A stretch of 64,000 nucleotides of DNA from Dolomitihabitans soli. GTDB lineage: Bacteria > Actinomycetota > Actinomycetes > Streptosporangiales > Streptosporangiaceae. Made by a program: the position numbers and the translations under genes. Each line of letters opens with the position of its first letter. Positions within the stretch are counted from its first letter, which is position 1. The stretch lies in NCBI RefSeq assembly GCF_022213955.1, contig NZ_JAKNTW010000013.1:310001-374000 (forward strand), in the 5' to 3' direction. Below are positions 1 to 11,000 of this stretch, one piece after another. The notes beneath the pieces were generated by a model. That model made no database searches and was not told the DNA's origin. It worked only from the letters and a program-made list of their open reading frames with translations.

Positions 1-562
1 CCTCCAGCTCGGCCAGCGCCTCGACGCCGGCGAACCCGGCGCCGACCACGACGAACGTGAGCGCCCTGCGGCGGATCTCCTCGTCGTCGGTCGACTCGGC
101 CACGTCGAGCTGGTGCAGGACCCGGTTGCGCAGGCCGATGGCCTCGCCGATGGTCTTGAAGCCGATGCCGATGTCGGTGAGGCCGGGAATCGGCAGCGTG
201 CGGGACACCGAGCCGGCCGCCATCACGATGAGGTCGTAGCCGACCTCGCGGGGGGAGCCCTCGGCCGGTTCGAACAGCACGGTCCGGCCCGCGTGGTTGA
301 CCTTGGTGACCTTGCCGCTGAGGATGCGCACCTTGGGCAGGACTCTGCGCAGCGGGGCCACGACGTGCCGCGGCGACAGGTTGCCCGCCGCCGCCTCGGG
401 AAGGAATGGCTGGTAGGTCATGTAGGACTGCGGATCGACCAGCGTGATCCGCACGCTCCCGTCACGCAACTGCCGGGCGAGCCGGCGCTGCAGTCGTAGC
501 GCGGTGTAGAGGCCGACGTAGCCGCCGCCGACGATCAGGATGTGCTTCGACTCCGGGTTCAC
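1..562 (-). CDS. ndh: Type II NADH dehydrogenase (NDH-2), N-terminal part
   Basis: This is a membrane-associated FAD enzyme that passes electrons from NADH to menaquinone without pumping protons. The first 187 residues are present and the C-terminus lies beyond the window start. The N-terminal Rossmann motif IVGGGYVGLYTA binds FAD, and VVVGAGFAGVEA near residue 180 starts the second (NADH) dinucleotide fold. The GTG start gives VNPESKHILIVGGG with no better in-frame start nearby; the ribosome site is weak. The promoter region carries a Rex-type operator, so redox control is likely. Other FAD/NAD(P) oxidoreductases are possible, but the spacing and motifs fit NDH-2. Confidence 0.88.
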   Translation of the reverse strand, partial: MNPESKHILIVGGGYVGLYTALRLQRRLARQLRDGSVRITLVDPQSYMTYQPFLPEAAAGNLSPRHVVAPLRRVLPKVRILSGKVTKVNHAGRTVLFEPAEGSPREVGYDLIVMAAGSVSRTLPIPGLTDIGIGFKTIGEAIGLRNRVLHQLDVAESTDDEEIRRRALTFVVVGAGFAGVEALAELE

Positions 563-586
563 CTTGGGTACCCATCTCTCGCATTG

Positions 587-606
587 CTTGTGAAAGCATT
601 CACAAG
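587..606. promoter_or_regulatory. Candidate Rex operator upstream of ndh
   Basis: The sequence cTTGTGAA-AGCA-TTCACAAg is a perfect 8-bp inverted repeat around a 4-nt centre, about 25 bp upstream of the ndh start codon. It matches the Rex consensus TTGTGAANNNNTTCACAA. Rex is the NADH/NAD+-sensing repressor of respiratory genes in actinobacteria and other Gram-positives. Binding here is inferred from sequence alone. Confidence 0.8.
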
Positions 607-732
607 CCTATGCCACGAAGGATGATCGACTCCACTCGGGGTACTGCGAACTAGGTCACAAATTTCCCGCTATAGCAAGACAATCCGGGCTTTCAGCGAA
701 ATATTGCTAGAACTTTATTCATATGACGTAGT

Positions 733-1542
733 TCACTCTGACGTGCCCGCCAGCTCGGCGGCCCTGGTGAAGACGTCGTCGAGCATCTGTTCGGTCACCC
801 GTCCGGTGAAGGTGTTCTGCTGGCTCGGGTGGTAGCAGCCGAGCAGGGTCGCCGTCGCTCCGGCGCGGGAGAGCCGGACCTCGGCGCCGTGGCCGAAGGG
901 CGGACGGCTGCGCGGCAGGTCGTACCCCGCCTGCCGGAGCGCCGGCCAGAGCGCCTGCCAGGCGAAGCCGCCGAGCGCCACCACCACCCGTACGCCGGGG
1001 GCGACCAGGTCGACCTCCCTGGCCAGCCACGGAAGGCAGGTGGCGCGTTCCTCGGGCGTCGGCTTGTTCGCGGGCGGCGCGCAGCGGACGGCGGCGAGCA
1101 CCCGGGCGCCGATCAGCCGCTGGCCGTCGCCCGCGTGCGTGCTCGTCGGGAGGGCCGCGAACCCGGTCCTGTGCAGCGAGGCGAACAGCCAGTCGCCGCT
1201 CCTGTCGCCGGTGAAGACGCGCCCGGTGCGGTTGCCGCCGTGCGCGGCCGGCGCGAGCCCCACCAGCAGGACGCGCGGCTCGTCCGCACCCCACCCGGGG
1301 GTCGGCCGCCCCCAGTAGGTCTCCTCCGCGAAGGCCCGCCGCTTGACCTCCGCGACCTCCTCCCGCCAGGCGACGAGCCTGGGGCAGGCCCGGCACACGG
1401 ACTCCCGCGCGGCGAGCTCGGCGACCGTACGGCTGGCGGCCGCGAGCCGTACGACGTCGGCGGGATCGTGCGCGACGGGCGTGTCCGGCTCGGCGGGGTC
1501 ACCGGGCCAGCCGGAGCCGGGAGGTACGAAGGTCATGGGCAC
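733..1542 (-). CDS. Uracil-DNA glycosylase, family 5 (UdgB type)
   Basis: This base-excision repair enzyme removes uracil and other deaminated bases from DNA. The family motif [19 protein letters not shown] is at residues 95-113 and the second active-site motif YHPSQQNTF is near residue 235. Cysteines 50, 53, 154 and 169 have the spacing of the four ligands of the 4Fe-4S cluster of this superfamily. At 269 residues it is slightly longer than most members because of a proline-rich N-terminus. A GTG or ATG a few codons downstream could be the true start. It is a lone minus-strand gene between ndh and a secreted protein gene. Confidence 0.9.
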   Translation of the reverse strand: MPMTFVPPGSGWPGDPAEPDTPVAHDPADVVRLAAASRTVAELAARESVCRACPRLVAWREEVAEVKRRAFAEETYWGRPTPGWGADEPRVLLVGLAPAAHGGNRTGRVFTGDRSGDWLFASLHRTGFAALPTSTHAGDGQRLIGARVLAAVRCAPPANKPTPEERATCLPWLAREVDLVAPGVRVVVALGGFAWQALWPALRQAGYDLPRSRPPFGHGAEVRLSRAGATATLLGCYHPSQQNTFTGRVTEQMLDDVFTRAAELAGTSE

Positions 1543-1562
1543 GATCGTGCCAGGAACGACAG

Positions 1563-1593
1563 AGGCGCGGTGCCCGTGGTGGGCACCGCGCCT
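1563..1593 (-). terminator. Hairpin terminator downstream of the Ig-like protein gene
   Basis: A perfect 13-bp inverted repeat (AGGCGCGGTGCCC / GGGCACCGCGCCT) with a 5-nt loop lies 27 bp past the stop codon of the secreted Ig-like protein gene. There is no long U tract, as is usual for high-GC actinomycete terminators. It separates that gene from the glycosylase gene downstream. Confidence 0.75.
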
Positions 1594-1619
1594 ACGTCAC
1601 GAAACGCGACCGCTCAGGA

Positions 1620-3005
1620 TCAGGCGGTCGGGCAGGTGTGGGAGAACTCCTTGGTGGCGGAGACGGCGTTCGGGGAGAGGACCTCGAGCGTGACCTTCCC
1701 CGCGGTGGTCGGGAACTCGCCCGGCGTGGTGCTCATGGTCACCGGGATGTCGCCCGCCTTGTCGACCTTGACAGTGGTGTGGCCGTTGGGGACGCTGCCC
1801 CCGATCCTCCACTGGTAGGTCAGCGTGGTCGGACCGGTCACGGCGATGTCGGCCGAGACCTTGACGGCGGGGCCGGCCTTCGACCCGCACGTCGCGTTGT
1901 CGGGCGCGGTGCGCAGGTTGGAGATGGAAGCCGTCACGGCGGCGTCCTTGCACTTCACCTCGGTGGAGGCGACGTTGGAGGACGAGTTGTTCGGGCCGAC
2001 GATCTCGATCCAGCGCTTGATGGTGCCGCTCTCGGACGCGTTCGCCGTGTGGCTCACGCTCTTGCTGCCGGAGTGGCGGGAGAAGTACAGCGACTCGAGC
2101 GGGCCGCGGTAGTTCGGGCCGACCCAGCGGTAGTGCACGGTGGCGCTGCCGCCGCGGACGTCGACGGTGCCGCTGAACTCCCTGGCGACCGGGCAGGAGC
2201 CCTCGTAGTCGGCGGGCGCGCTCACCTGGGCGTACGCCTTGGCGTCGTCGTCGCAGGAGACCTTGTAGTACGCCCGGTTGGAGTGGGTGTACTTGGGACG
2301 CACGATCTCCAGCGCAACCCAGCCACGGTGGCTCTCACGCGGCCTGAAGGAGTAGTGGACCCGGCGGTCGTCCCAGACCTTGACGCTGCCCGTGTCGACG
2401 ACGCGGCCGTTCTGGATCCAGCGGTACTTCACCCAGGACGGCTTGCCGACGCGGATCGAGGCGACCGCGTCGATCTCGGAGTAGCAGGAGTTGGAGTAGC
2501 GGTCCACCTCGACGTAGGCCTTGACCCACGACCTCTTCGGAGGCTTGTGCTCGATCCTCTTCTGGCAGTCGACCGCGAAGTAGCCCTTGCTGGAGGTGAC
2601 GTTCCGCGGGGAGAGGACCTGCAGCCTCTGCCAGCCCTTGACGTCACGCTTGAAGGTGCCGGTCTCCTTGAAGGTGACGGACTTCTTGCTCTTGCCCGAG
2701 AGCGTGTACGACTTCACCTTGCTCTTGGAGCCGTCACTGCGCAGCCAGCGGTAGACGACAGGCGTCTTGCTCTTCGTCGGCTTCACGGTGACCGTCGAGG
2801 AGAAGGTGACCTTTACCGGGCACCCTCCCTCGTAGCTCTTGGGGGAGGCCTTCGGCGTGGACGCCGAGACCTTCGGCTTGACTGACGTGGCCGTGCCGGC
2901 GCTCGCGGCCGCTGGAGCGGCGAACAGTCCGGAGACCATGGTCGCCGCCATGGCCACGCCGGCACCCAGCGCGGCCAGCCTGCGGGCTAAACCCTTGGAC
3001 ATCAT
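1620..3005 (-). CDS. Secreted protein with four Ig-like repeats, unknown function
   Basis: I do not recognise a named family. Residues 1-36 form a signal peptide (basic start, hydrophobic core, AAPAAASA cleavage region). The rest falls into four tandem repeats of about 80-110 residues, each opening and closing with a cysteine: C62/C147, C174/C251, C271/C352 and C373/C458. This implies one disulfide per beta-sandwich domain. A YRW or YQW motif recurs in each repeat, as does a (V/I)LSPxN or IVGPNN-like segment before the closing cysteine. The first mature stretch is lysine- and serine-rich. The protein is probably extracellular, with an adhesive or envelope role at best guessed. A second ATG one codon in is an equally good start. 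Confidence 0.8.
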   Translation of the reverse strand: MMSKGLARRLAALGAGVAMAATMVSGLFAAPAAASAGTATSVKPKVSASTPKASPKSYEGGCPVKVTFSSTVTVKPTKSKTPVVYRWLRSDGSKSKVKSYTLSGKSKKSVTFKETGTFKRDVKGWQRLQVLSPRNVTSSKGYFAVDCQKRIEHKPPKRSWVKAYVEVDRYSNSCYSEIDAVASIRVGKPSWVKYRWIQNGRVVDTGSVKVWDDRRVHYSFRPRESHRGWVALEIVRPKYTHSNRAYYKVSCDDDAKAYAQVSAPADYEGSCPVAREFSGTVDVRGGSATVHYRWVGPNYRGPLESLYFSRHSGSKSVSHTANASESGTIKRWIEIVGPNNSSSNVASTEVKCKDAAVTASISNLRTAPDNATCGSKAGPAVKVSADIAVTGPTTLTYQWRIGGSVPNGHTTVKVDKAGDIPVTMSTTPGEFPTTAGKVTLEVLSPNAVSATKEFSHTCPTA

Positions 3006-3167
3006 GAGGGCGTGCTCCGTTCAGGAAGTGAGGATGCTCTGAAGCGGTTGCCGCCCCGACACGAGCTGTGCCGGGCCCACGGCAAAGCTTCGGTAAAGCA
3101 ACTTTACTAAACCATGATCACGCGAGCCGCTCAACTCGTTTCAATCACGAATTATGTCTCGATATCG
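3006..3167. promoter_or_regulatory. Low-GC promoter region of the Ig-like protein gene
   Basis: This 162-bp spacer is clearly lower in GC than its surroundings and should hold the promoter of the secreted Ig-like protein gene. It contains the short inverted repeat TAAAGcaaCTTTA at 3093-3105. No experimentally known operator is recognised. Confidence 0.4.
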
Positions 3168-4058
3168 CTACTTTTCGGCGATAGACCAGGCGATGCCATC
3201 CAGAATGTCGTGCTCACTCACCACGACCTCGGCAAACTCATAGTGGGCGACGATCCGGTCGAGTATGAGCGCGCCCGCCCCGATCACATCGACCCGCCCG
3301 GGATGCATCACCGGAATGGCGGCACGCTCATCGTGCGTCATCGCCAGCAGCCGGAGAGTCACCTGGTGAACCAGTTCAGCGGAAATCCGGGAATGATGAA
3401 TGCGCGCGGGATCGTATTCCGGCAACCCGAGTGCGATGCCCGCGACCGTGGTGACCGATCCGGCGAGTCCGACCAGGGTGCGGGCCGCCTCCACGGGCAC
3501 CACCGCGGAAACCCGGTCGAGCGCCGCGTCGATGTCGGCCCGCGCGCCCACGAGGTCGCCGGCATGCCGTTCGGTCAGCCGTACGCACCCGATGTCGACC
3601 GACAGGGAGCCCGCCGGCTCGGGACCGACGACGAACTCCGTGGAACCCCCGCCGATGTCGACCACGAGGTACGGCTCGGCGTGGCCGTCCAGCCCCCTGG
3701 TGGCGCCGTCGAAGGACAACGCCGCCTCCTCCGCCCCGGTGACCACCTCCGGCTCGACACCGAAGATCTCGCGGACGCCGTCGACGAAGAGCTCCCGGTT
3801 GCCGGCGTCGCGGGTGGCGCTGGTGGCCACCACCCGGACCCCGGCCGCGCCGTGCCGGGCGATCAGCTTGGCGTAGCCGCGCATGGCGGTGAAGGTGCGC
3901 TCCAGGGCGTCGGCGGCGAGCAGCCCGGTGCGGTCGACGCCCTGGCCGAGCCTGACGATCTCCATCCGCCGCTCGACGTCGGCCGCCACACCGCCCGAGA
4001 TGTCGGCGATCAGCAGCCTGACGGAGTTGGTGCCGCAGTCGACGGCGGCGACCCTCAC
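3168..4058 (-). CDS. ppx: Exopolyphosphatase, Ppx/GppA family
   Basis: This enzyme hydrolyses terminal phosphate from polyphosphate or pppGpp. It has an ASKHA actin-like fold. The phosphate-1 motif AVDCGTNSVRLLIAD opens the protein and the phosphate-2 motif VVDIGGGSTEFVVG follows near residue 130. The 296-residue length fits the short single-domain actinobacterial type that lacks the extra C-terminal domains of the Escherichia coli enzyme. The GTG start overlaps the upstream DUF501 stop codon as GTGA, so translation is probably coupled. It ends the conserved eno-divIC-DUF501-ppx run. Confidence 0.9.
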   Translation of the reverse strand: MRVAAVDCGTNSVRLLIADISGGVAADVERRMEIVRLGQGVDRTGLLAADALERTFTAMRGYAKLIARHGAAGVRVVATSATRDAGNRELFVDGVREIFGVEPEVVTGAEEAALSFDGATRGLDGHAEPYLVVDIGGGSTEFVVGPEPAGSLSVDIGCVRLTERHAGDLVGARADIDAALDRVSAVVPVEAARTLVGLAGSVTTVAGIALGLPEYDPARIHHSRISAELVHQVTLRLLAMTHDERAAIPVMHPGRVDVIGAGALILDRIVAHYEFAEVVVSEHDILDGIAWSIAEK

Positions 4059-4555
4059 TCCGCGTCCCCGGCGCAGGGGCCGTCCGCCCACCACTCGGGC
4101 AGCGCGTCGAGCGCCTCACGGCCGAACGGATTGGCCCCCGGCACGGCCAGCTCGTGGCCGACCAGCGCGTGCAGGCACTTCACCCGCTCCGGCATGCCGC
4201 CCGCGCTCTGCATGTCACGCGGCAGCGGCTCCAGGCCGTCGCGCGCCGCCGCCTTGTCGCGCCGGGCGACGTAGTCGTCGTGGGCGGCCTGGTAGCGGGC
4301 GGCCAGCTCGGGGTCGTCGGCGAGCCTGGCCTGCATGCTCCGCATCAGCCCCGACGTCTCCAGCGTGCCGATCGCGGACGCCGCCTTCGGGCAGGTCAAA
4401 TAGTAGAGCGTGGGGAACGGCGAGCCGTCGGCCAGCCTCGGCGCGGTCTCCACCACGTCGGGAAGCCCGCACGGGCACCGGTGCGCCACCGCCCGCAGTC
4501 CTCGCGGGGCACGGCCCAGCTGCCGCTCCACCGCCCGCACATCGCCTGGGTCCAC
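4055..4555 (-). CDS. DUF501 family protein
   Basis: The protein is conserved in actinobacteria, always between divIC and ppx, and has no established function. It contains the family hallmark HRCPCGLPDVVETAPRL followed by PFPTLYYLTCPKA. A second conserved part near the end reads DMQSAGGMPERVKCLHALVGHELA. The conserved cysteines suggest metal binding but this is not shown. The start is uncertain: a GTG 13 bp past the DivIC stop gives VDPGDVRAVERQLG, while an ATG at 4588 would overlap divIC. The GTG is preferred because related proteins begin there. Confidence 0.82.
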   Translation of the reverse strand: MDPGDVRAVERQLGRAPRGLRAVAHRCPCGLPDVVETAPRLADGSPFPTLYYLTCPKAASAIGTLETSGLMRSMQARLADDPELAARYQAAHDDYVARRDKAAARDGLEPLPRDMQSAGGMPERVKCLHALVGHELAVPGANPFGREALDALPEWWADGPCAGDAE

Positions 4556-4568
4556 CACGCGGGCAACC

Positions 4569-4955
4569 CTACCGGGTGACCTTCTCATCGGCCGCTTCGA
4601 CCGACTCCCAGAGCGACTGGTACCACGGTGGCCTGGCGGCCTTGGCCTGGCCGGGTTTCGCCTTGTCGGGCTTGGGCCGGTCGTCCATCACCACGAAGCA
4701 CGCCTCGCCCGGACCGCAGTAGAACAGCCGTTCTCTGGCCGACTGCTTGGTGTAGTCGGGATCGGTGACCCGCCTGCTGCGCTCCGCCAGCTTGGCCAGC
4801 TCCGCGCGTTCCCGCTCGTTCTCTTCCTTCATCTGCGCGATGTCGCGGCGCTGGGCGATGTACTCCCGCACGGGGTAGGCAAGGCTCAACGCGATCGCGC
4901 ACACCACCAGGGCGAGCACCGCGGCGCGTCCGGTCAGTTGTGGCCGCTTGCTCAT
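4569..4955 (-). CDS. divIC: FtsB/DivIC-family septum formation initiator
   Basis: This is a small bitopic cell-division protein that scaffolds the FtsQ-FtsL complex at the septum. A short cytoplasmic basic start (MSKRPQLTGRA) precedes a single membrane segment at about residues 10-27. An E/R-rich coiled coil follows at about 33-60, then a conserved region with RERLFYCGPGEACFVV. The lysine- and proline-rich tail is variable. The ATG used here is preferred over an upstream one 54 bp earlier, because it places the basic residues directly before the membrane helix. It lies between eno and DUF501, its usual place in actinobacteria. Confidence 0.88.
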   Translation of the reverse strand: MSKRPQLTGRAAVLALVVCAIALSLAYPVREYIAQRRDIAQMKEENERERAELAKLAERSRRVTDPDYTKQSARERLFYCGPGEACFVVMDDRPKPDKAKPGQAKAARPPWYQSLWESVEAADEKVTR

Positions 4956-5024
4956 CCACGCCCTCCCGTTGTCGTCGTCCGCGGCTCGCGCCCGCCGAAC
5001 CGGGCGCAAGCCGCAGGAAACACG

Positions 5025-6311
<1,287 letters not shown>

Positions 6312-6392
6312 CTAATGACTCGGAGAAGGGTTTGCCTACGAAGCCTATCGACCCTTACCTCCTGGTACGGCTACGCCCCACGCCGGGCGGCC

Positions 6393-7328
6393 CTAGTCGG
6401 CGGTTTCCCAGTGGCGGACCCGGTCACGATAGGCGCGGGCCGCCGCCCGCAGCTCGGCCTCGGCGTCCAGGCCCTGCGCGCGGGCCCGCCGTACCAGGTC
6501 GAAGAGCTCGCGGCCGAGGGGTGAGACGCCGTCGGCGGGGAGGTCGGCGGGGGCCTCGACGCGCTCGGCCCGGCGTTGCAGCTTGGTGACGAGGGTGAGC
6601 GCGGGCTGGCCGAGGGGGACGCCGTCGAGCACCGAACCCGCGCCCTTCTCGGCCCGCTCGGCGGCCTTGATGGTCTCCCAGTTGTCGTTGACCTCGTCGG
6701 CGCCGGTCACCTTCACCGAACCGAACACGTGGGGATGCCGCCTGACCAGCTTGGCGACGATCCCCTCCGCGACGTCGTCGATGTCGAACCCGTCGGCGAC
6801 CCGGGCGTGGAAGGCCACCTGGAGCAACACATCGCCCAGTTCGTCACGGAGTGCGGCGTAGTCGCCGTCCTCGACGGTCTCCTGCACCTCGTACGCCTCT
6901 TCGAGGAGGTAGGGGACCAGCGTCTGGTGGGTCTGCTTGGCGTCCCACGGGCACTCCTCGCGCAGCCGCTCCATCACCGCCACCAGGTCGAGCACCCGCG
7001 CGCCCGGCAGGTCGTAGGAGCCGGGCACCAGCTCGATCAGCGGCGGGTCCTGCTCGGCCAGCGCCGCGTGGCCCACCGCGCGCATCAGGCTCTCGTCGCC
7101 GTCCTGCGCGGCCAGCCAGACGACGTCACCCGCGCGGGCCAGCCCGACCAGCTCGGCCGGCACGGGATCGACGACCTCGACGACGATCCCCGCCTCCGAG
7201 AGGTACGGCAGGCAGGGGTGGTCGGCCGAGCCGGTCAGCACCCGGCTCGCGCCGAGCACGCGCCACGCGTGGTGACTGAGCAGCCCGGGCGCGACCCGGG
7301 GCGAGGTGGTGAGGACGATCAGCGCCAC
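6393..7328 (-). CDS. mazG: Nucleoside triphosphate pyrophosphohydrolase MazG
   Basis: MazG hydrolyses (d)NTPs to the monophosphate and pyrophosphate, cleaning the nucleotide pool. The C-terminal half holds the all-alpha catalytic domain with the Mg2+-binding pattern LLEEAYEVQETVEDGDY then LRDELGDVLLQ near residues 142-170. CPWDAKQTHQTL precedes it. The first 100 or so residues form the poorly conserved actinobacterial N-terminal extension; the 311-residue length resembles the mycobacterial protein. It starts 4 bp after the stop of the SurA-like lipoprotein gene, so the two are co-transcribed with mfd upstream. Confidence 0.93.
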   Translation of the reverse strand: MALIVLTTSPRVAPGLLSHHAWRVLGASRVLTGSADHPCLPYLSEAGIVVEVVDPVPAELVGLARAGDVVWLAAQDGDESLMRAVGHAALAEQDPPLIELVPGSYDLPGARVLDLVAVMERLREECPWDAKQTHQTLVPYLLEEAYEVQETVEDGDYAALRDELGDVLLQVAFHARVADGFDIDDVAEGIVAKLVRRHPHVFGSVKVTGADEVNDNWETIKAAERAEKGAGSVLDGVPLGQPALTLVTKLQRRAERVEAPADLPADGVSPLGRELFDLVRRARAQGLDAEAELRAAARAYRDRVRHWETAD

Positions 7329-7332
7329 GCGA

Positions 7333-8028
7333 TCAGCCGCCGTCCTGCGGCGCGCCTTCCTGCGGAACGCCCTGCTGCGGAACGCCTTCCTGCGGAGCCC
7401 CCTGCTGCGGCGCGCCTTCCTGGGGGACGCCCTGCTGCGGGGCGCCTTCCTGGACCGCCGCCTTGCCGAACCGGCCGTTGTCGACGAAGCCCTGCTGCGG
7501 GTCGAACTTCCCGTAGCGCGGGTTGTAGGAGACCGGGAGGGTCTCCAGCTCCTGGACGAGCTGCTGCTGGCCGCGCTGCATCGCCGCCTCGTCGGTGCCG
7601 CCGCCGTACTTGGCCAGCAGCTTCTGCGCGGTGAGGAACGCCTGGATGTACTCGCGGGACTGCTCGGGCGCCACGCCTTGGGTGATCAGCGTCTGCTCGA
7701 CCTTCGGCGCGCCGCCCTGGGCGGCGAGGAAGGCGTCGACCTCGCCGTCGGTGGCGCCGATCCCGTTCCGCTCGCCGAGCTGGGTGTAGCGGCTCACCTC
7801 GACGAGCGACAGGAGCGCCATCTGCGGAATCGTTTGCTGCATCTGCTGCTGGGCCTGCGGCACGCTGTTGAGCGCCGCCTGGGTGTCGCGGACGACCTGG
7901 TCGAGCCGGCTGGAGGTGATGCGCTCCTCACCGACGATCGCCGCGGAGCCCACCTGCTGCGGGGAGCAAGCGGTCAGCGCGACCCCGAAGGCCACCACGG
8001 CCAGGGTGAGACGCATTGGAGTCTTCAA
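7333..8028 (-). CDS. SurA N-terminal-domain lipoprotein with repeat tail
   Basis: This is a predicted membrane-anchored chaperone-like lipoprotein. The signal peptide ends in the lipobox L18-T19-A20-C21. Residues 30-170 resemble the SurA/PrsA N-terminal helical domain (VGEERITSSRLDQVV, then long helices), but there is no parvulin isomerase domain. The last 40 or so residues are a run of about eight pentapeptides of type (Q/E)G(A/V)PQ, mirrored by a tandem DNA repeat. Mycobacterium carries a different lipoprotein, LpqU, at the equivalent place between mazG and eno. The gene lies 27 bp downstream of mfd. Confidence 0.82.
   Translation of the reverse strand: MKTPMRLTLAVVAFGVALTACSPQQVGSAAIVGEERITSSRLDQVVRDTQAALNSVPQAQQQMQQTIPQMALLSLVEVSRYTQLGERNGIGATDGEVDAFLAAQGGAPKVEQTLITQGVAPEQSREYIQAFLTAQKLLAKYGGGTDEAAMQRGQQQLVQELETLPVSYNPRYGKFDPQQGFVDNGRFGKAAVQEGAPQQGVPQEGAPQQGAPQEGVPQQGVPQEGAPQDGG
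7336..7465. repeat. 15-bp tandem repeat coding for a QEGAPQ tail
   Basis: Degenerate 15-bp units encode (Q/E)G(A/V)PQ pentapeptides at the C-terminus of the SurA-like lipoprotein. On the plus strand they read as variants of CTGCGGnnCGCCTTC. In-frame slippage would change tail length without breaking the reading frame. Confidence 0.75.
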
Positions 8029-8055
8029 CGTGGGATCCCTTCCGACAAACCGCGA

Positions 8056-11000
8056 TTACTTTACCGTGGCGGATTCGAGGAACATCGCCTGGACCAGATC
8101 GCCACACCATTTCAGCAGGTCGAGATCGCGCAACGGCTGGCCGCCCAGCGGCTTCGTCTTCGGCACCGGGACCAGAAGGGTCCCGACCGCCTGCTTGTGC
8201 AACGCCTTGGGGTACAACCGCTGGAGCCGTACCTGCTGCGAGTCCTTGAGCTCCCGCACCGGCGCGAACTTGATCTGCTGGCCCTGCAGGGTCACGTCGG
8301 TGAGCCCCGCCTGGCGGGCGCGGACCCTGAACCTGGCGACCTCGAAGAGGTTCTCGACCTGCTGCGGCGGCCTGCCGTACCGGTCGGTCAGCTCGTCGCG
8401 CACGGCGTCGATGTCCTCGGCCGAACTGATGGCCGCGACCCGCTTGTACGCCTCCAGGCGCAGCCGCTCCGAGGTCACGTAGTCGTGCGGGATGTGCGCG
8501 TTGACCGGCAACTCGACCTTGGCCTCCGGGCGCTCGACCTCCTCGGGGGACAGCCCCTCCAGCTTGGCCTTCTGCTCCTGGACCGCCTCGGCCATCATCC
8601 GGACGTAGAGGTCGAAGCCGACGCCGGCGATGTGGCCCGACTGCTCGGCGCCCAGGATGTTGCCGGCGCCGCGGATCTCCAGGTCCTTCATCGCGACGTA
8701 CATGCCCGCGCCCATCTCGGTGTGCTGGGAGATGGTCGCCAGCCGCTCGTGCGCGGTCTCGGTCAGCGGCTTCTCCGGCGGGTAGAGGAAGTAGGCGTAA
8801 CCCCGCTCCCTGCCCCGCCCGACCCGGCCGCGCAGCTGGTGCAGCTGCGACAGGCCGTAGTTGTCGGCCCGGTCCACGATCAGCGTGTTGGCGTTGGGCA
8901 CGTCGAGGCCGGACTCGACGATCGTGGTGCAGACGAGCACGTCGAAGTTGCGCTCCCAGAAGTCCACCATGATCTTTTCGAGCTGGGTCTCGTTCATCTG
9001 GCCGTGCGCGACGGCGATCTTCGCCTCGGGCACCAGCTCCCGCAGCCGCGCCGCCGTACGGTTGATGCTCGCCACCCGGTTGTGCACGAAGAAGATCTGA
9101 CCGTCACGCATCAGCTCCCTTCGTACGGCGGCGCCGATCTGCTTCTCGTCGTAGGGGCCGACGAAGGTGAGGATCGGGTGCCGCTCCTCCGGCGGGGTGA
9201 GGATCGTCGACATCTCCCGGATGCCGGTCAGCCCCATCTCCATCGTGCGCGGGATCGGGGTCGCCGACATGGCCAGCACGTCGACCTGGGTGCGGAGGTG
9301 CTTCATGGCCTCCTTGTGCTCGACGCCGAACCGCTGCTCCTCGTCCACGATGATCAGGCCGAGCTGTTTGAACCTGACCTCCGGACTGAGCAGCCGGTGG
9401 GTGCCGATCACCACGTCGACCGCGCCCTCGGTGAGCCCCCGCATGGTCTCCTTGACCTCGCCGTCGCTCTGGAACCGCGACATCGGCCTGACCACGACGG
9501 GGAAGCTGGAGAACCGTTCGGCGAAGGTGGACAGGTGCTGCTGCACGAGCAGCGTGGTCGGCACCAGGACCGCCACCTGCTTGCCGTCCTGCACGGCCTT
9601 GAACGCCGCGCGCACCGCGATCTCGGTCTTGCCGTAGCCCACGTCGCCGCAGATCAGCCTGTCCATCGGCAGCGGGCGTTCCATGTCGCGCTTGACCTCG
9701 TCGATGGCTTCGAGCTGGTCGCCCGTCTCCGCGTAGGGGAAGGCGTCCTCCATCTCCCGCTGCCACGGCGTGTCCGGTGCGAACGGATGCCCCGGCGAGG
9801 CCATCCGCGCGCTGTAGAGCCTGATCAGCTCCCCGGCGATCTCCTTGACCGCCTTCTTCGCCCGCGACTTGGCCTTGGCCCAGTCGCCGCCGCCCATCCG
9901 GTTCAGCGACGGGGCCTCACCGCCGACATAACGGGTGACCTCGTCGAGCTGGTCGGTGGGCACGTAGAGCCGGTCGCCCTTGGCGTACTCGATCACGAGG
10001 TACTCGCGGGTGGCGCCCTGCACGGTGCGCTGCACCATCTCGACGTACCGGCCCACGCCGTGCTGCTCATGGACCACGTGGTCGCCCAGCTTGAGCTGCA
10101 GCGGGTCGACCATGTTGCGCCGCCGCGAGGGCAGCCGCCGCATGTCCTTGGTGGACGCCTTCTGCCCCACCAGGTCCAGATGGGTCAGTACGGCCAGCGT
10201 CTCGCTGACGAAACCGTGGTCGACCAGGCTGGTGGTGACGTGGACGACGCCCCGCTCCAGCTCGCCGTCGAGGCCCTGCTCCAGCCTGGCCGGCACGTCG
10301 ACGCCCTTGAGCAGCTCGACCATGCGCTCGGCCGGGCCGTGCCCCTCACTGAGCAGCACCACCGCCTTGCCCTCGCCGAGCCAGCCCTTGATGTCGCCGA
10401 GCGCCCGCTGGGTGTCGCCCCGGTACGCCTCCGCCTCGCGCGCCTCCAGCCGGACGCCCGGGAGATCGCCGGTGTCCTCGAACGGCGCCATCGACCACCA
10501 CGGGTGCCCGAGCCGCGTCGCGTGCTCGCGCACCTCCTCCAGCGTCCTGAAGGCCGCCGCGCCGAGGTCGATCGGCGCCTCGCCGCCCGCCGCCGCGTTG
10601 ATCCAGGACGCCTCGAGGAACTCCTGGCTGGTGTGCACCAGCTCCTCCGCGCGCCCTCTGATGCGCTCGGGATCGCACACGAACACCGCCGACCGGACCG
10701 GCATGTGGTCGATCAGCAGATCCATCTCGCCCGCGGCGAGCACCGGCGCGAACGCCTCCATGCCCTCCATCGGCGAGCCGTCCGCGAGCTGGTCGAGGAT
10801 CTCGGCCAGCGCGGGATGCGCCAGGGCCAGCTCACGCGCCCGCTCCCGCACCTCGGGAGTGAGCAGCAGCTCGCGGCAGGGCGCGGCGAACAGCCCGTCG
10901 TCCGCCACTTCGAGGGAACGCTGGTCGGCCACCTTGAACCAGCGGATCTCCTCGACGGTGTCGCCCCAGAACTCCAGCCGCAGCGGATGCTCCTCCGTCG

